Origin: Polydrusus tereticollis
Taxonomy: Eukaryota; Arthropoda; Insecta; Coleoptera; Curculionidae
Reading direction: 5' to 3'
NCBI GenBank assembly: GCA_963920685.1
Contig: OY987329.1
Location: forward strand, 65,758,024 to 65,822,023
DNA length: 64,000 bases
Below the pieces are notes generated by a model that saw nothing but the letters and a program-made list of their open reading frames with translations, was not told the DNA's origin and searched no databases. Shown here piece by piece: positions 21,142 through 31,079 of this stretch. The position numbers and the translations under genes were made by a program. Every line of letters begins with the position of its first letter. Within the stretch, counting starts at the first letter, position 1.

Positions 21142-24100
21142 ATGGATTCAATGACGCCTGTTTTTCAAAATACTGAGTTTGGCTGGATTATTGCCGGAAA
21201 CTTATATTTAAATTCCTTAGCGTGCGAAAATAAGTCTTTCACATTTTTGAATGTCAATAGCAAGCTTGAGTCGGTGGACAAAGAAATTATAAAATTTTGG
21301 GAAGTTGAAGAGGTAGATTCAGTCAATAAAATAATTTCCAGAGAAGAAAAGTATTGTGAGGATTATTTCAGGGACACGGTTAAAAAAGATATTTCAGGAA
21401 AATATATAGTGAAAATTCCTTTTAAGGAGTCATTAAATGAATTAGGCGATTCTAAAACTATAGCATTACATCGATTTGACTTACTAGAAAAACGACTAAA
21501 TAAAAATCAGGAGTTGAAGAAACAGTATATTGATTTTATGCAAGAGTACAAAGATTTAGGACATATGGTTGAGGTTAATGCCAAAAATGACGACGGATAT
21601 TTATTGCCACATCACGCTGTTGTAAAACAATCGAGTTTAACCACTAAATGCCGAGTAGTGTTTGACGGTTCGGCAAAGTCTAGTTCAGGTTTGTCTGTTA
21701 ACGATGTTCAGTTTATTGGTCCATCTTTACAACAGGACATATTTTTGATTTTACTTAAGTTTCGTCTGCATAAATATGTATTAAGTGGTGATATTTCGAA
21801 AATGTATCGCCAAGTTTTGATAAACAAAGATGACCGTAAATTTCAAAAAATATTCTGGCGAGCAGACCCAGAAGACCAGATAAAGTGCTACGAGTTGAAT
21901 ACTGTCACGTATGGTACAGCTTCGGCACCATACCTTGCTGTCAGGATCTTAATGCAGGGCGCAGAAGATAATGAAAGTCAGTATTCCATGATAGCCAAAA
22001 TAATCAAGCACGATTTTTATATTGACGATCTCTTGACATCTTCTGATTCAGCGGATGAGATTATCAAGATACAACAAGATATCTCCACAGTCTTAGCCAG
22101 TTCAGGTTTTGAATTACGAAAATGGCTTTGCAACGATAAAAATATTGTGAAAGAGTTTAAATTAACCAATGAATTAGATGTTGCTATACTTCCAATAGGG
22201 GAACAAAATAAGACACTGGGAATTTACTGGGATGCAAAGAATGACTATATAAAATATAATATAAATACTGATTCTACTATCCAACCATGTCAATGGAATA
22301 AACGCAGTATTCTCTCAGAAATTTGTCAAATTTATGATCCATTAGGACTACTTGGTCCAATAGTAATTAACGCAAAATTAATCATGCAAGATCTTTGGAA
22401 GAACAAGTTTGATTGGGATCAAAGGCTACCCCAGAATTTTAATGAAAATTGGTTAATGTTTTATAATACTTTAAGTCAATTAAATGATTTAATGATACCA
22501 CGTCATGCAAATATATCAAGTTATGTTAAAATTGAATTGCATGGGTTCAGTGATGCATCCACAAGAGCATACGGTTGCTGTATTTATTTAAGATGTTTGA
22601 CGCCATCAGGCAATTATATATGTAACTTACTTTGCGCAAAATTACGGGTGGCACCGATAAAGCTTTTAAGTCTACCGCGCTTAGAATTATGTGGAGCAGT
22701 CCTTCTTGCTAATTTAATGAAAAAAGTTATCGGGTGTTTTGAGGTACAGTCAATTGCCATTAATTGTTGGACCGATTCTACGATCTGTTTATGTTGGATT
22801 AGAAAGGAGCCTAGTACTTGGAAGCAGTTTGTTGCAAATAGAGTACAAGAAATACAAAATTTTACTAGTATTAACTCCTGGAAGCACGTTCGGTCGGAAC
22901 AAAATCCTGCAGATTTGATATCTAGAGGAGTTTCGGCAAGCAATTTAATTAAAAATGATTTATGGTGGTATGGCCAAAAATGGCTTCTTCAGGACAACAG
23001 CGACTGGTATATTTCAGAAGTTGAGCAATTGCAAGATGTACCGGAAACAAAAACTGTAGTTTGTGTTATTGTAACCAACACCAGTTTAATAAATGATTTG
23101 TTAAACCGTTTCTCATCTTTGAACAAGTTTCTGGGAGTGTTAAGTTATATTTTAAGTTTCATACATAACTGTAAAAACAATATATCTGAAAGAAAAAATG
23201 GTCCACTTCAACCAAGCGAACATGAAGCAGCTCTATCGCTGATAATCAAATCGGTTCAAAGAGAGTGTTTTCCACACGAATATCAGAGTCTTGTAAATAA
23301 TAAAGATATTCCAAGTCGGAGTAAGATACTTTCTTTAAATCCTTTTATTCATGATAAATTATTGAGAGTTGGCGGACGTTTAAGAAATAGTACTATTCCT
23401 TTTAATAGAAAACATCAAATTATTTTACCAAACAGTCATACTCTGACCAAACTAATTTTACGTAACGAGCGCGAACGTTTGCTTCATTGCGGTGCTCAAC
23501 AATTGATGTTTTCAATAAGGCAAAAATATTGGCCTATTTCGGCTAGAAGTTGTTGTAAATGTATTGTTAATGGGTGTCTGCGTTGTTACAAAGTTAAGCC
23601 CAAGCCTATGAACTATTTAATGGGTGATTTGCCAAAAGTTAGAGTGGATGGTTTTTCGATATTTGAAAATGTAGGTACTGATTATGGTGGTCCGTTTCTT
23701 GTTAAAGATCGGAAAACAAGGGGTGCAAAATTAACCAAAGCTTACATCTGTCTCTTTATTTGTATGAGTACCAAGGCTGTCCACATTGAGTTGGTATCAG
23801 AGCTAACTACCGATGCATTTTTGGCCAGTTTTAAAATATTTATTAGTAGAAGGGGCAGGCCATGTAACATTTACTCTGATAATGGTTCTAACTATTTGGG
23901 TGCAAGTAACGAAATAAATGCTATTTATACGTTTTTAGAGAATAATTCCGACGCTATATCTAAAAATCTCTTAGTAGAAAGAATCAAATGGCATTTTATT
24001 CCGGCCAACTCTCCTACTTTCGGTGGCCTCTGGGAAGCGGGAATAAAAATTATTAAATCACATTTAAAAAGAATGTTGGGTTGTAGTTCTTTAACTTTTG

Positions 24101-24576
24101 AAGAGTTCAGTACATTGTTGATTCAGGTAGAAGGTATATTGAATTCTCGCCCACTCTGTCCAATGTCTTGCGATCCCGATGATAACACAGCCTTAACGCC
24201 AGCCCACTTTTTAATTGAACGCACTTTGACTATGCTACCAGAATTTGATCTTTCTCACGTTCCTGAAAATCGATTAGACAAATGGCAACGAATTCAACAT
24301 TTGATCCAGCAGCTATGGTCCAGATGGCAGCTTGAGTACCTCAACGAGCTACAGATGAGACAAAAATGGAGAATTAACTGCCAGCAGATGTTAAAAGTTG
24401 GTTCAATGGTCCTGGTCAAAGACGATAAAGCTCCTCCACTACAATGGCCTCTCGGACGCACTATATCCATCCACACAGGTCCAGATAAGATAGCAAGAGT
24501 AGCAACTATTCAGTTGCGTGGTGTAGAAACAAAGCGAGCAATTAATAAAATATGTATGTTACCGATTGAATGTTAA
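21142..24576 (+). CDS. pol: BEL/Pao Pol: reverse transcriptase, RNase H, integrase
   Basis: A 1,144-codon frame; the native reading begins upstream in the same frame before the stop at 21097. Reverse transcriptase: LPHHAVVKQSS, VLSGDISKMYRQVLI (first catalytic D) and HDFYIDDLLTSSDS (YIDD box, about 22011-22040). RNase H: LHGFSDASTRAYG and CWTDSTICLCW. Integrase: a zinc site with HCGAQQ and CCKCIVNGCLRC, then catalytic residues in VGTDYGGPF, IYSDNGSNYLGA and PTFGGLWEAGIK (D, D, E). The C terminus is a DUF5641-like domain ending near LGRTISIHTGPDKIARV. It copies element RNA into DNA and inserts it. All catalytic motifs look intact. Confidence 0.95.
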   Translation: MDSMTPVFQNTEFGWIIAGNLYLNSLACENKSFTFLNVNSKLESVDKEIIKFWEVEEVDSVNKIISREEKYCEDYFRDTVKKDISGKYIVKIPFKESLNELGDSKTIALHRFDLLEKRLNKNQELKKQYIDFMQEYKDLGHMVEVNAKNDDGYLLPHHAVVKQSSLTTKCRVVFDGSAKSSSGLSVNDVQFIGPSLQQDIFLILLKFRLHKYVLSGDISKMYRQVLINKDDRKFQKIFWRADPEDQIKCYELNTVTYGTASAPYLAVRILMQGAEDNESQYSMIAKIIKHDFYIDDLLTSSDSADEIIKIQQDISTVLASSGFELRKWLCNDKNIVKEFKLTNELDVAILPIGEQNKTLGIYWDAKNDYIKYNINTDSTIQPCQWNKRSILSEICQIYDPLGLLGPIVINAKLIMQDLWKNKFDWDQRLPQNFNENWLMFYNTLSQLNDLMIPRHANISSYVKIELHGFSDASTRAYGCCIYLRCLTPSGNYICNLLCAKLRVAPIKLLSLPRLELCGAVLLANLMKKVIGCFEVQSIAINCWTDSTICLCWIRKEPSTWKQFVANRVQEIQNFTSINSWKHVRSEQNPADLISRGVSASNLIKNDLWWYGQKWLLQDNSDWYISEVEQLQDVPETKTVVCVIVTNTSLINDLLNRFSSLNKFLGVLSYILSFIHNCKNNISERKNGPLQPSEHEAALSLIIKSVQRECFPHEYQSLVNNKDIPSRSKILSLNPFIHDKLLRVGGRLRNSTIPFNRKHQIILPNSHTLTKLILRNERERLLHCGAQQLMFSIRQKYWPISARSCCKCIVNGCLRCYKVKPKPMNYLMGDLPKVRVDGFSIFENVGTDYGGPFLVKDRKTRGAKLTKAYICLFICMSTKAVHIELVSELTTDAFLASFKIFISRRGRPCNIYSDNGSNYLGASNEINAIYTFLENNSDAISKNLLVERIKWHFIPANSPTFGGLWEAGIKIIKSHLKRMLGCSSLTFEEFSTLLIQVEGILNSRPLCPMSCDPDDNTALTPAHFLIERTLTMLPEFDLSHVPENRLDKWQRIQHLIQQLWSRWQLEYLNELQMRQKWRINCQQMLKVGSMVLVKDDKAPPLQWPLGRTISIHTGPDKIARVATIQLRGVETKRAINKICMLPIEC

Positions 24577-24667
24577 GGAACACTATACAAGATTTAATTT
24601 ATATAATGCATTGTAAAATTAATTTACTTTCTTGATTTAAATGTTTTTTGAAAGACCCATATCCTTT

Positions 24668-24681
24668 CAAGGTGGGCGGCA
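24668..24681 (+). promoter_or_regulatory. polypurine tract before the 3' LTR
   Basis: The purine-rich AAGGTGGGCGGCA directly precedes the 3' LTR. Its place and composition fit the plus-strand primer of BEL/Pao elements. Confidence 0.65.
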
Positions 24682-24864
24682 TGTTTAGACGTAAGATTAA
24701 ACCTAGAAATCTGACTAGACAGGTAGTAAGTCACTCTCTTTTTAATAGACTGTTAGATAGTAATTGTCGAATAAAGTCATAATTAATATTTCAAGATTTT
24801 ATATAAAATAAAGATGTTTTAAGAAATATGGTCAAGCATCATTGATTAGCCCGATGTTTATACA
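24682..24864 (+). repeat. 3' LTR of the BEL/Pao element
   Basis: 183 bp, from TGTTTAGACG to GTTTATACA, followed by the ACCGC target duplication. About 3 percent different from the 5' LTR, plus a 5-bp gap. Confidence 0.93.
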
Positions 24865-25143
24865 ACCGCAGTTTTCTAAAAATGATTGGTTTTAATAAAA
24901 TTTCTGGTATAATGTAAATTTTTCTTATTTGCTTAGCTATTAAATTTATGTTTATTTTAAATTATAAAGTAGATATTCTTACATGTCTAGCTACCTAGGC
25001 CGTGCTGCTTAGCTTGCTGGCGTTGTATGTTGTATGTCAGTAAGTATCAGCATTATCAATCAATCAGTTATTCCGTCATCTTTAACAGTCGTTACAAGTA
25101 ATTTGATTCATCGCTAATTTATCCAATTTCTTAAATTCACGCA

Positions 25144-26112
25144 ATGGGTTTTACGGAACAGCACAAAAAATTTACGGTTAAAGCGCATTTTCGAAACGGG
25201 GTTAGAGTAAGTACCGGGTGGAATACAATCAGCGTCTGTGCATGGACGATTTTCGCGAAAATTTTCCTAACGTCGCTTTTGCTGCTGAGGATGTTTATCA
25301 TTGCCTGAGAAGAACCGTGGCTCTGTTTAGGGAAACAGGTTCTACATAACATAAAAAACGAGCTGAAAGAACATCTGTAAGAACAGAAGAACTCTTTGCA
25401 AATGTTCGTGAAATAATGCAAAATACACCAACAAAATATATAAGATGCCAGTCTCAAGAAGTGGGAAGATCTTATGGAACATGCAGGACTATTCTTATAT
25501 AACAGCTAAATTTGTTTACTTAAAAAGTGCAAGATTCCAAGAAATATGAGCTGTAGATTTTGAAAAACGTAGGAATTACTGTCTGAGGTTTGCCCAAAAT
25601 CTATTGGAAAGAAATGATGATTTATTAGACCTGACATTTTTTTCTGATGAAGCCTGGTTCCACCTCACCGGCTATGTGAATTCTCAGAATACACGTATTA
25701 TGTGGAATAGTGAAAATCTCCATTTTTTTGTAGAGTCCACATTGCACCCTCAAAAAATTGGTGTCTGGTTGGCTGCTTCCCGGAGAAGAGTTACTGGTCC
25801 TATTTTTTTCCTTGACACAGTTACAACACAGCGGGGACAATATTTTGAATCCGTTTTGGTTATTTTTAACCTTGAATTCCCACCCAGATCACCTTGTTTG
25901 ACGGTTATGGATTACTTTATTTTTCCTTGCTTGAAAAAACATATATTTAAAACACCAGTTGAAAATTTAGAACAGCTACAAGAAAGAATTATCCAAGAAT
26001 GCGGTAACATTTCTCCAGAGATGCTGGTCAAGGCTTATAAAAAGATGAAAACACGTGTGAATTTATGTTTGGAGCATGGCGGTGGTCAGTTTCAGCAATT
26101 TTTATTTTCCTT
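25144..26112 (+). pseudogene. mariner-like transposase pseudogene
   Basis: The ATG at 25144 starts MGFTEQHKKFTVKAHFRNGV, the N-terminal helix-turn-helix of an insect mariner-like family also seen at 59928. Frame changes follow at about 25205 and 25350, then a more intact part from 25604: DLTFFSDEAWFHLTGYVNSQ (first catalytic D) and KIGVWLAASRRRVTGPIFF. The block with the second aspartate (FQQDGA) is deleted: the frame jumps to FPPRSPCLTVMDYF, which has the third. It ends near CLEHGGGQFQQFL, where a LINE 3' end is joined. No inverted ends were recognised. Non-functional. Confidence 0.8.
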
Positions 26113-26610
26113 TCTCCATATTTTTACTTCTTTAGACCTTAGTCTAGGGCTCAGAACTCGGATGGTCAGATGTTATGTCTTCCCTGTCTTAATATATGGA
26201 TGCGAGAGTTGAATAATGGACCCACAAACAGAAAAAAGAATAGAGGCCTTTGAAATGTACGTATACGGACCGATGTTACGGATTGCATGGATACAAAGGG
26301 TCACCAACGACGAAGTACTCCAACGTATGAACAAACAAAAGAACTGCTAAACTCCATCAAAGAAAGAAAAATGCAATACCTGGGTCATGTGATGAGAGGT
26401 GAAAGATACGAGTTACTTAGATTTGTAACAGAGGGTAAAGTACAGGGTAAAAGATCAGTTGGAAGACGCTAGAACTCATGGCTAAAGGACCTCAGGAGAT
26501 GGTTTGACCGCTCATCTACAGAAATCTTTCGGGCTGCAGTTTCCAAAACCACAATTGCCATTTGGATCGCCAACCTTCGGAAGAAGACGGCGCAATAAGA
26601 AGAAGAATAT
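26113..26610 (+). mobile_element. 5'-truncated RTE-type LINE 3' end
   Basis: Encodes the C-terminal end of the endonuclease-reverse transcriptase family: RTRMVRCYVFPVLIYGCES, then QTEKRIEAFEMYVYGPMLRI, RKMQYLGHVMRGERYELL, GKRSVGRR and WLKDLRRWFDRSS. A stop follows YGCES (26210-26212) and others occur later, so it is dead. The final TAA is at 26596-26598, followed by AGAAGAAGAA, a simple 3' tail. It begins exactly where the mariner transposase ends, so it was copied into that pseudogene. Confidence 0.8.
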
Positions 26611-26619
26611 TCTTGTTAA

Positions 26620-27205
26620 TTTTGTAAACAACAAAAATAAATTTGTATTTGCTTATTTATTTTAATATTCATCAGTTTAGCATATCATGTTATAATATGA
26701 ATTTGACACTATTTTAACCCATTCGTCCCCATATAATTGTGATCTAAAAAAAAGCACTACGTTTTTTAGTCTTCGATTAAAATAATTTTTGCTCCCACAC
26801 CGGTATTTCACTAGACTCATTAGTTCAAAGAAGCTAGCTACTTAATGCATTTTGGCACAATAACGCGCCAGTCTACCTAATATACCACATATCGACCATT
26901 ATTATTTTTATGTAAACAAAGGATTAAGCAATATTTTTAATTAAAAACCGAAAAAAAAAATATGCAAATGCACAAAAATTTTTATATGAACGATACCGAA
27001 AAAGTAAACGAGGAAAGAAAAGAAGTCACAGGTCTAACCTAAGTTAAAAACACAAGAAAGATCCCGTGGTAATTATCCGGATGACTTTGGAAATCTTCAG
27101 GGCATATTTGTAGGTGGTATTTTATATTATACATTTGCTATACTGTTAGAAATCCTAACTGTGTTAATCAAAAAATCTCATAGTCAATTTGAATGAATTA
27201 AAATT
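26620..27205. other. unassigned AT-rich stretch
   Basis: No coding frame or repeat boundary seen. The first ~80 bp may be the 3' flank of the interrupted mariner pseudogene. Confidence 0.35.
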
Positions 27206-27208
27206 AAC

Positions 27209-27636
27209 TTAAGAGTCCATTACCGTAATGCCTGACCGGCAGGCAACCAACCATACAGCAATGTAAATTAAATGGGGTTTAATGCGCTCAGCAAATTTCG
27301 AGAAAACTGGTAAATTATTTAGCTTTGGTTAAAAGGATATTGAAAGGCAACTCTATATGCGAGGTTTAACATGTTGCAGATTTTTCTATTCGGCTTTCCT
27401 TTTCGAAAGGTATGCAGTAATATATTTATCGCTGTTAGAATCGCAACTTTATGCATGATTTTCTTTACATGTAAGTCCTTAATAAAAAATCTGCAAAATG
27501 TCCTTTTAACCGAAGCTAAATAATTTACCAGGTTTCTCGAAATTCGTTGACAGCTGAGCACAAGAAACTACATTTAATTTACATTGGTGTATGGTCGGTT
27601 GCGTGCCGGTCAGGGCTTACGGTGATGGACTCTTAA
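27209..27636. mobile_element. TTAA-flanked foldback element
   Basis: The element 27213-27632 starts GAGTCCATTACCG and ends with the inverse (CGGTGATGGACTC). Its arms are about 150 bp, with strong matches such as GACCGGCAGGCAACC against the inverse of GGTTGCGTGCCGGTC. TTAA flanks both sides (27209-27212 and 27633-27636), the target of piggyBac-type elements. No transposase inside. It is a foldback/MITE; assignment to piggyBac rests only on TTAA. Confidence 0.65.
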
Positions 27637-27748
27637 AATAGAAAGTTATTTTAACTCTTATGTTTAGTTAAAATCGATTTTTAGGAACTAACTTTTTTAC
27701 GAGTCGTTTTAACATAAGAGTGAATTAAGATTAACAGGCAATAACTTT

Positions 27749-28150
27749 GTCACTCAAGTTAATATACTTGCAAGTCAAAATGATTAAATGAATAATCGTT
27801 TTGATTCCTCTTTTGGGTATAAATTTACCGAAAAAAATATTCAATACGAAATATTTTTGAAAATTATTTCGACATTAAATAAAAGTAATATTGACTGTGA
27901 TAAATACTCAGTGTACAAAATCAACATATTATTAGTAATACTAAAATATAAATTGTCACTCAAGTAAATATAATAATTATTTACAATTGCAGTTACAATT
28001 ATTAAATGTATATTCGTTTTTATTCCTCTATTGGGTATAAATTTAACGAAAAAAATATTCAATACGAAATATTTTTAAAAGTTATTTCGACGTAAAATAA
28101 AAGCAATATTTACTGTGATAACTACTTAGTGCATAAAATCAACATAGACT
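27749..28150 (+). repeat. two-copy tandem repeat, ~200-bp unit
   Basis: Units at 27749-27954 and 27955-28150 both start GTCACTCAAGT and share long matches such as TTGGGTATAAATTTA, ATATTCAATACGAAATATTT and ACTGTGATAA. They differ by scattered substitutions and indels, so the duplication is old. No coding content. Confidence 0.75.
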
Positions 28151-28159
28151 ATTTGGTTA

Positions 28160-29180
28160 GTAAAATTTGCATTTAAAGAGAGTAAATCTAAATAATTTTT
28201 AACGCGCGTGTCCCCACCACCCAGTGTCTTCCGTCCGCCGTCTTGTCTACCCTGCAGCCGAGAGGAACAGATATGCATTTTTGTCACATTTTCGCCGGTG
28301 GTTATTCTTTAGTAAATCTTCTAGTTTTGAATGTTTTACCGTACACTTATGGTAAATAAGTAATATTTATTTATTGTATTTTAAAATACTTATTGTTTAG
28401 ATTTGTTACTTCTTTACATATAGATTAATGCAAAAGTAGGTAGGTATTTATAAATACTTTTAAATTCATCAAAAAAAAAAGAATGAATTTATGGATTTAA
28501 ATATATTTCTTGCATTTATATATACTTAAATGTTTATGAATTACATTATTTAAATTCCATGCATGCTATTTATGTGTATTTATTTCTATTTGTTTCTATT
28601 CATTTTTACCTAGTTGTATTCATTCGTATTCACTTGTATTTATATGCATTTAATTGTATTTATTTGTATTTAAATGCATTATTTATTTGTATAGTTGTTC
28701 CAAGCTTAATTTGATGACATAAAAAAGCATTAAACTGGCGACAATAGGCGTCGCTTCTACCATATAATTAAAATGCGGATTGTTGAAAATTTTTAATATG
28801 ATTAAATAGTATATATTACAGCTTGTTCACTATAGTTTATATCGAGAAGAGGTTCGTACCCGTGACTTCACCTACAAAGAACACATGAATTTAATATTTT
28901 TAAAACGATCTTTCGGTAAAAAAAATGCTCATTTTGCCAAAAACAATTAAAAAAAAATGTCTTTGCCCAGCCAGGACCGCGAGAAGGTATGAGTTTTTCT
29001 TGCCAATCAAGGATTGGGACAGGTACTATGTTAGTTGGAATATACAGCTATTTTAAGAACAAATTGCGGATCGCATCAGCAGAATCACAGTAAACGTTTT
29101 GTAATATAAGAACTTTTTAAGATACATGTTGAACGAATTAATTTAAAATTTATAAACAAATTAATGACTGGAATCGTCAG
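28160..29180. other. unassigned stretch with a GC-rich patch and TTTGTATT repeats
   Basis: 28200-28275 is GC-rich (CCCCACCACCCAGTG) and stands out, but has no clear coding frame. 28540-28690 is a degenerate run of TTTGTATT/TATGCATTT-type units. No other features seen. Confidence 0.35.
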
Positions 29181-29183
29181 AAC

Positions 29184-31079
29184 TCACAAGTAGAATCGTT
29201 TCCAGGTTGGACTACTACTGGCGCTATCGGCGGTGAAACAGAATATCCATTTTTTGTTTTTATAACATGAGCTACACAATTTTTCCATACATCGCTTCTC
29301 ATTTCCTTATTACCTGCCGAATATTATCAAGGACAACTGCGCTTAAAATTGGAAATTGATTATTAAGTAATATTCTTTGCTGACAAGAGCAACACATTAG
29401 GTATAAAGTCATCTTTACTTCCGGCATGATAACGCGTTTTCCTCTCAAGCACGGTGTACCAAAAGTACAATCTGTACTACCTACCCAACCATACTTAACA
29501 TCATCATAAGTATCGAACCAAGTTTCGTCTGAATAAATTATACTTTTGTCGGGTTCATGTTACTCCTTTATTTTGCGTAAATAGTCCTGTCGTAGTTCAA
29601 TGATACGCGGGGATTCCATTATAGCCATTAGATTATCTAATTTTTTATGTTTAAAGCCAAATTTTAATAAAACACCACACAATGTTTCTAAAGATACTTA
29701 TACGCATATGCATATGTACTTATAATCAGGGTAACCTCGCAATTTATCACGAACCAGTTCTAAAGTTGGCACTATAATATCCTCGTAAAAGTTGTAAATA
29801 GTTTGCAAAATAAAATCCCTTCTATTATTGTCAGCAGTTTTGAATGTTTGATTTAGTTTTTGATCTATTGGTTTACTCTTTATGGAATAACCGGTTACAG
29901 TCCCCAAATTAATTACGTTATAAATTCGTATAAAATCCAAAGTGTTAATTCATTACAAGCACATTCTTGTACAGGGACATTTTTTTAAGTGTCTCACCCG
30001 ATTGACGATTTTCCCTGCTGACTATAATAAAAAACAAATTACAAATTTCTCAGTAATTTTCGATAAGGAAGCCGAATTTAATGTCAAAAAATACATATAT
30101 TTACAAATTTGACATATGAGACGCCATTTTGAATTTTTTTAAATGGCAATCTCTATAAATAACTACACGATTGAATTGCATTTGGCGATCCGATTCTAAA
30201 ACTATATAGTTGTTGATACTTATTTTCAGCTGTTTCGGAAATACGGAGGTTCCTAATTTGCCTCCATCGATTTTGTCTTTTAAGTGTCTCACCCCATTAA
30301 TAAATAGACCTTCTAAGCTGAACACCTTAATTTTGTTTACAGTGACATAAACGCCATTTTGAGTTTTTTTAAATGGCAACCCTCATAAATAACTAGACGA
30401 TTAAATTGCATTTGGCGATCTGATTCTAAAACTATATACTTGATGATATTTATTTTGCCATTTAAAAAAATTCAAAATGGCGTCGTCTCTGTCACTTTTT
30501 GACATCTGTCGGATTTGACTATAGCGCAGATCGCTTGCTCACGGGAAATTATGTCACTGTAACAAAATTAAGGTGTTCAGCTTAGAAGGTATATTTATTA
30601 AAGGGGTGAGACACTTAAAAGACAAAATCGATGGAGGCAAATTAGGAATCCCCGTATTTCCGAAACGGCTGAAAATAAGTATCAACAACTAGATAGTTTT
30701 AGAATCGGATCACAAAATGCAATTCAATCGTGTGGTTATTTATGGGGGTTGCCATTTCAGAAAATTCAAAATGGCGTCTCATCTGTCAAATTTGTAAATC
30801 TATGTATTTTTTGACATTAAATTCGGCTTCCTTATCGAAAATCATTGAGAAATATGTAATTTGTTTTTTTATTATAGTCAGCAGGGAAATCGCCAATCGG
30901 GTGAGACAGTTAAAAAAATGTCCCTGTACAAAGCATATTTCAGGTTTTCCCGGATTTCCTTTTTTTAAACACGCGTACATATTTAAAATAGTGCGCTGAC
31001 ATTGAGCATGTAAATCTTTGTTTCTTAATTCCGGACTTATTTCGCTATCGATGGTCGACTCTGGCACCGACTCATATTC
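29184..31079 (-). pseudogene. Tc1/mariner-like transposase split by a TIR element
   Basis: On the minus strand the frame enters at 31079 with an N-terminal segment (ISPELRNKDLHAQ, NMYACLKKGNPGKPEIC). It is interrupted at 30926-29972 by an inserted element and resumes with DNNRRDFILQTIYNFYEDII and TLELVRDKLRGYPDY. Next come LLKFGFKHKKLDNLM and SIIYSDETWFDTYDDVKYGW, with the first catalytic D. This is an insect Tc1/mariner-like (DDE_3) family. The part with the other catalytic residues is largely deleted; a late segment (NKEMRSDVWKNCVAHVIKTK) is still recognisable near the stop at 29184-29186. Several stops and frame changes. Non-functional. Confidence 0.65.
29970..30928. mobile_element. 955-bp TIR element inserted in a transposase gene
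   Basis: The element 29972-30926 starts CAGGGACATTTTTTTAAGTG and ends with its inverse, flanked by TA on both sides (29970-29971 and 30927-30928). Inverted arms are about 400 bp and include GTGTCTCACCC against GGGTGAGACA, and GATGGAGGCAAATTAGGA against its inverse. A ~100-bp inner block (GCCATTTTGA ... ATACTT) occurs a second time in the left half (30122-30225 and 30352-30458). Short open frames inside are by-products of the palindrome. A mariner-type MITE moved by another element's transposase. Confidence 0.85.

Larger units (their letters stand above)
18954..24869 (+). mobile_element. BEL/Pao LTR retrotransposon, nearly complete
   Basis: The element spans 18959-24864 and is flanked by the exact 5-bp target duplication ACCGC (18954-18958 and 24865-24869), as expected for BEL/Pao integrases. 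It has two LTRs, a primer-binding site, gag, protease, reverse transcriptase, RNase H, integrase and a polypurine tract, in the order protease-RT-RNase H-integrase. About 5.9 kb, normal for the group. One frameshift in gag (near 20115) and one stop between protease and RT (21097-21099) break the single long gag-pol frame, so this copy is probably not autonomous. LTR differences (about six substitutions plus one 5-bp indel) point to a fairly recent insertion. Confidence 0.95.

Noticed and set aside
22614..22943. 109-codon frame on the minus strand
   Set aside because: It is the reverse of the RNase H region of the BEL/Pao pol gene, which has clear motifs on the plus strand.
30101..30379. 92-codon minus frame containing repeated 'FKMAS'-type segments
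   Set aside because: It lies in the arms of the 955-bp palindromic element; mirrored frames on the other strand (30730-30999) show that it is a by-product.
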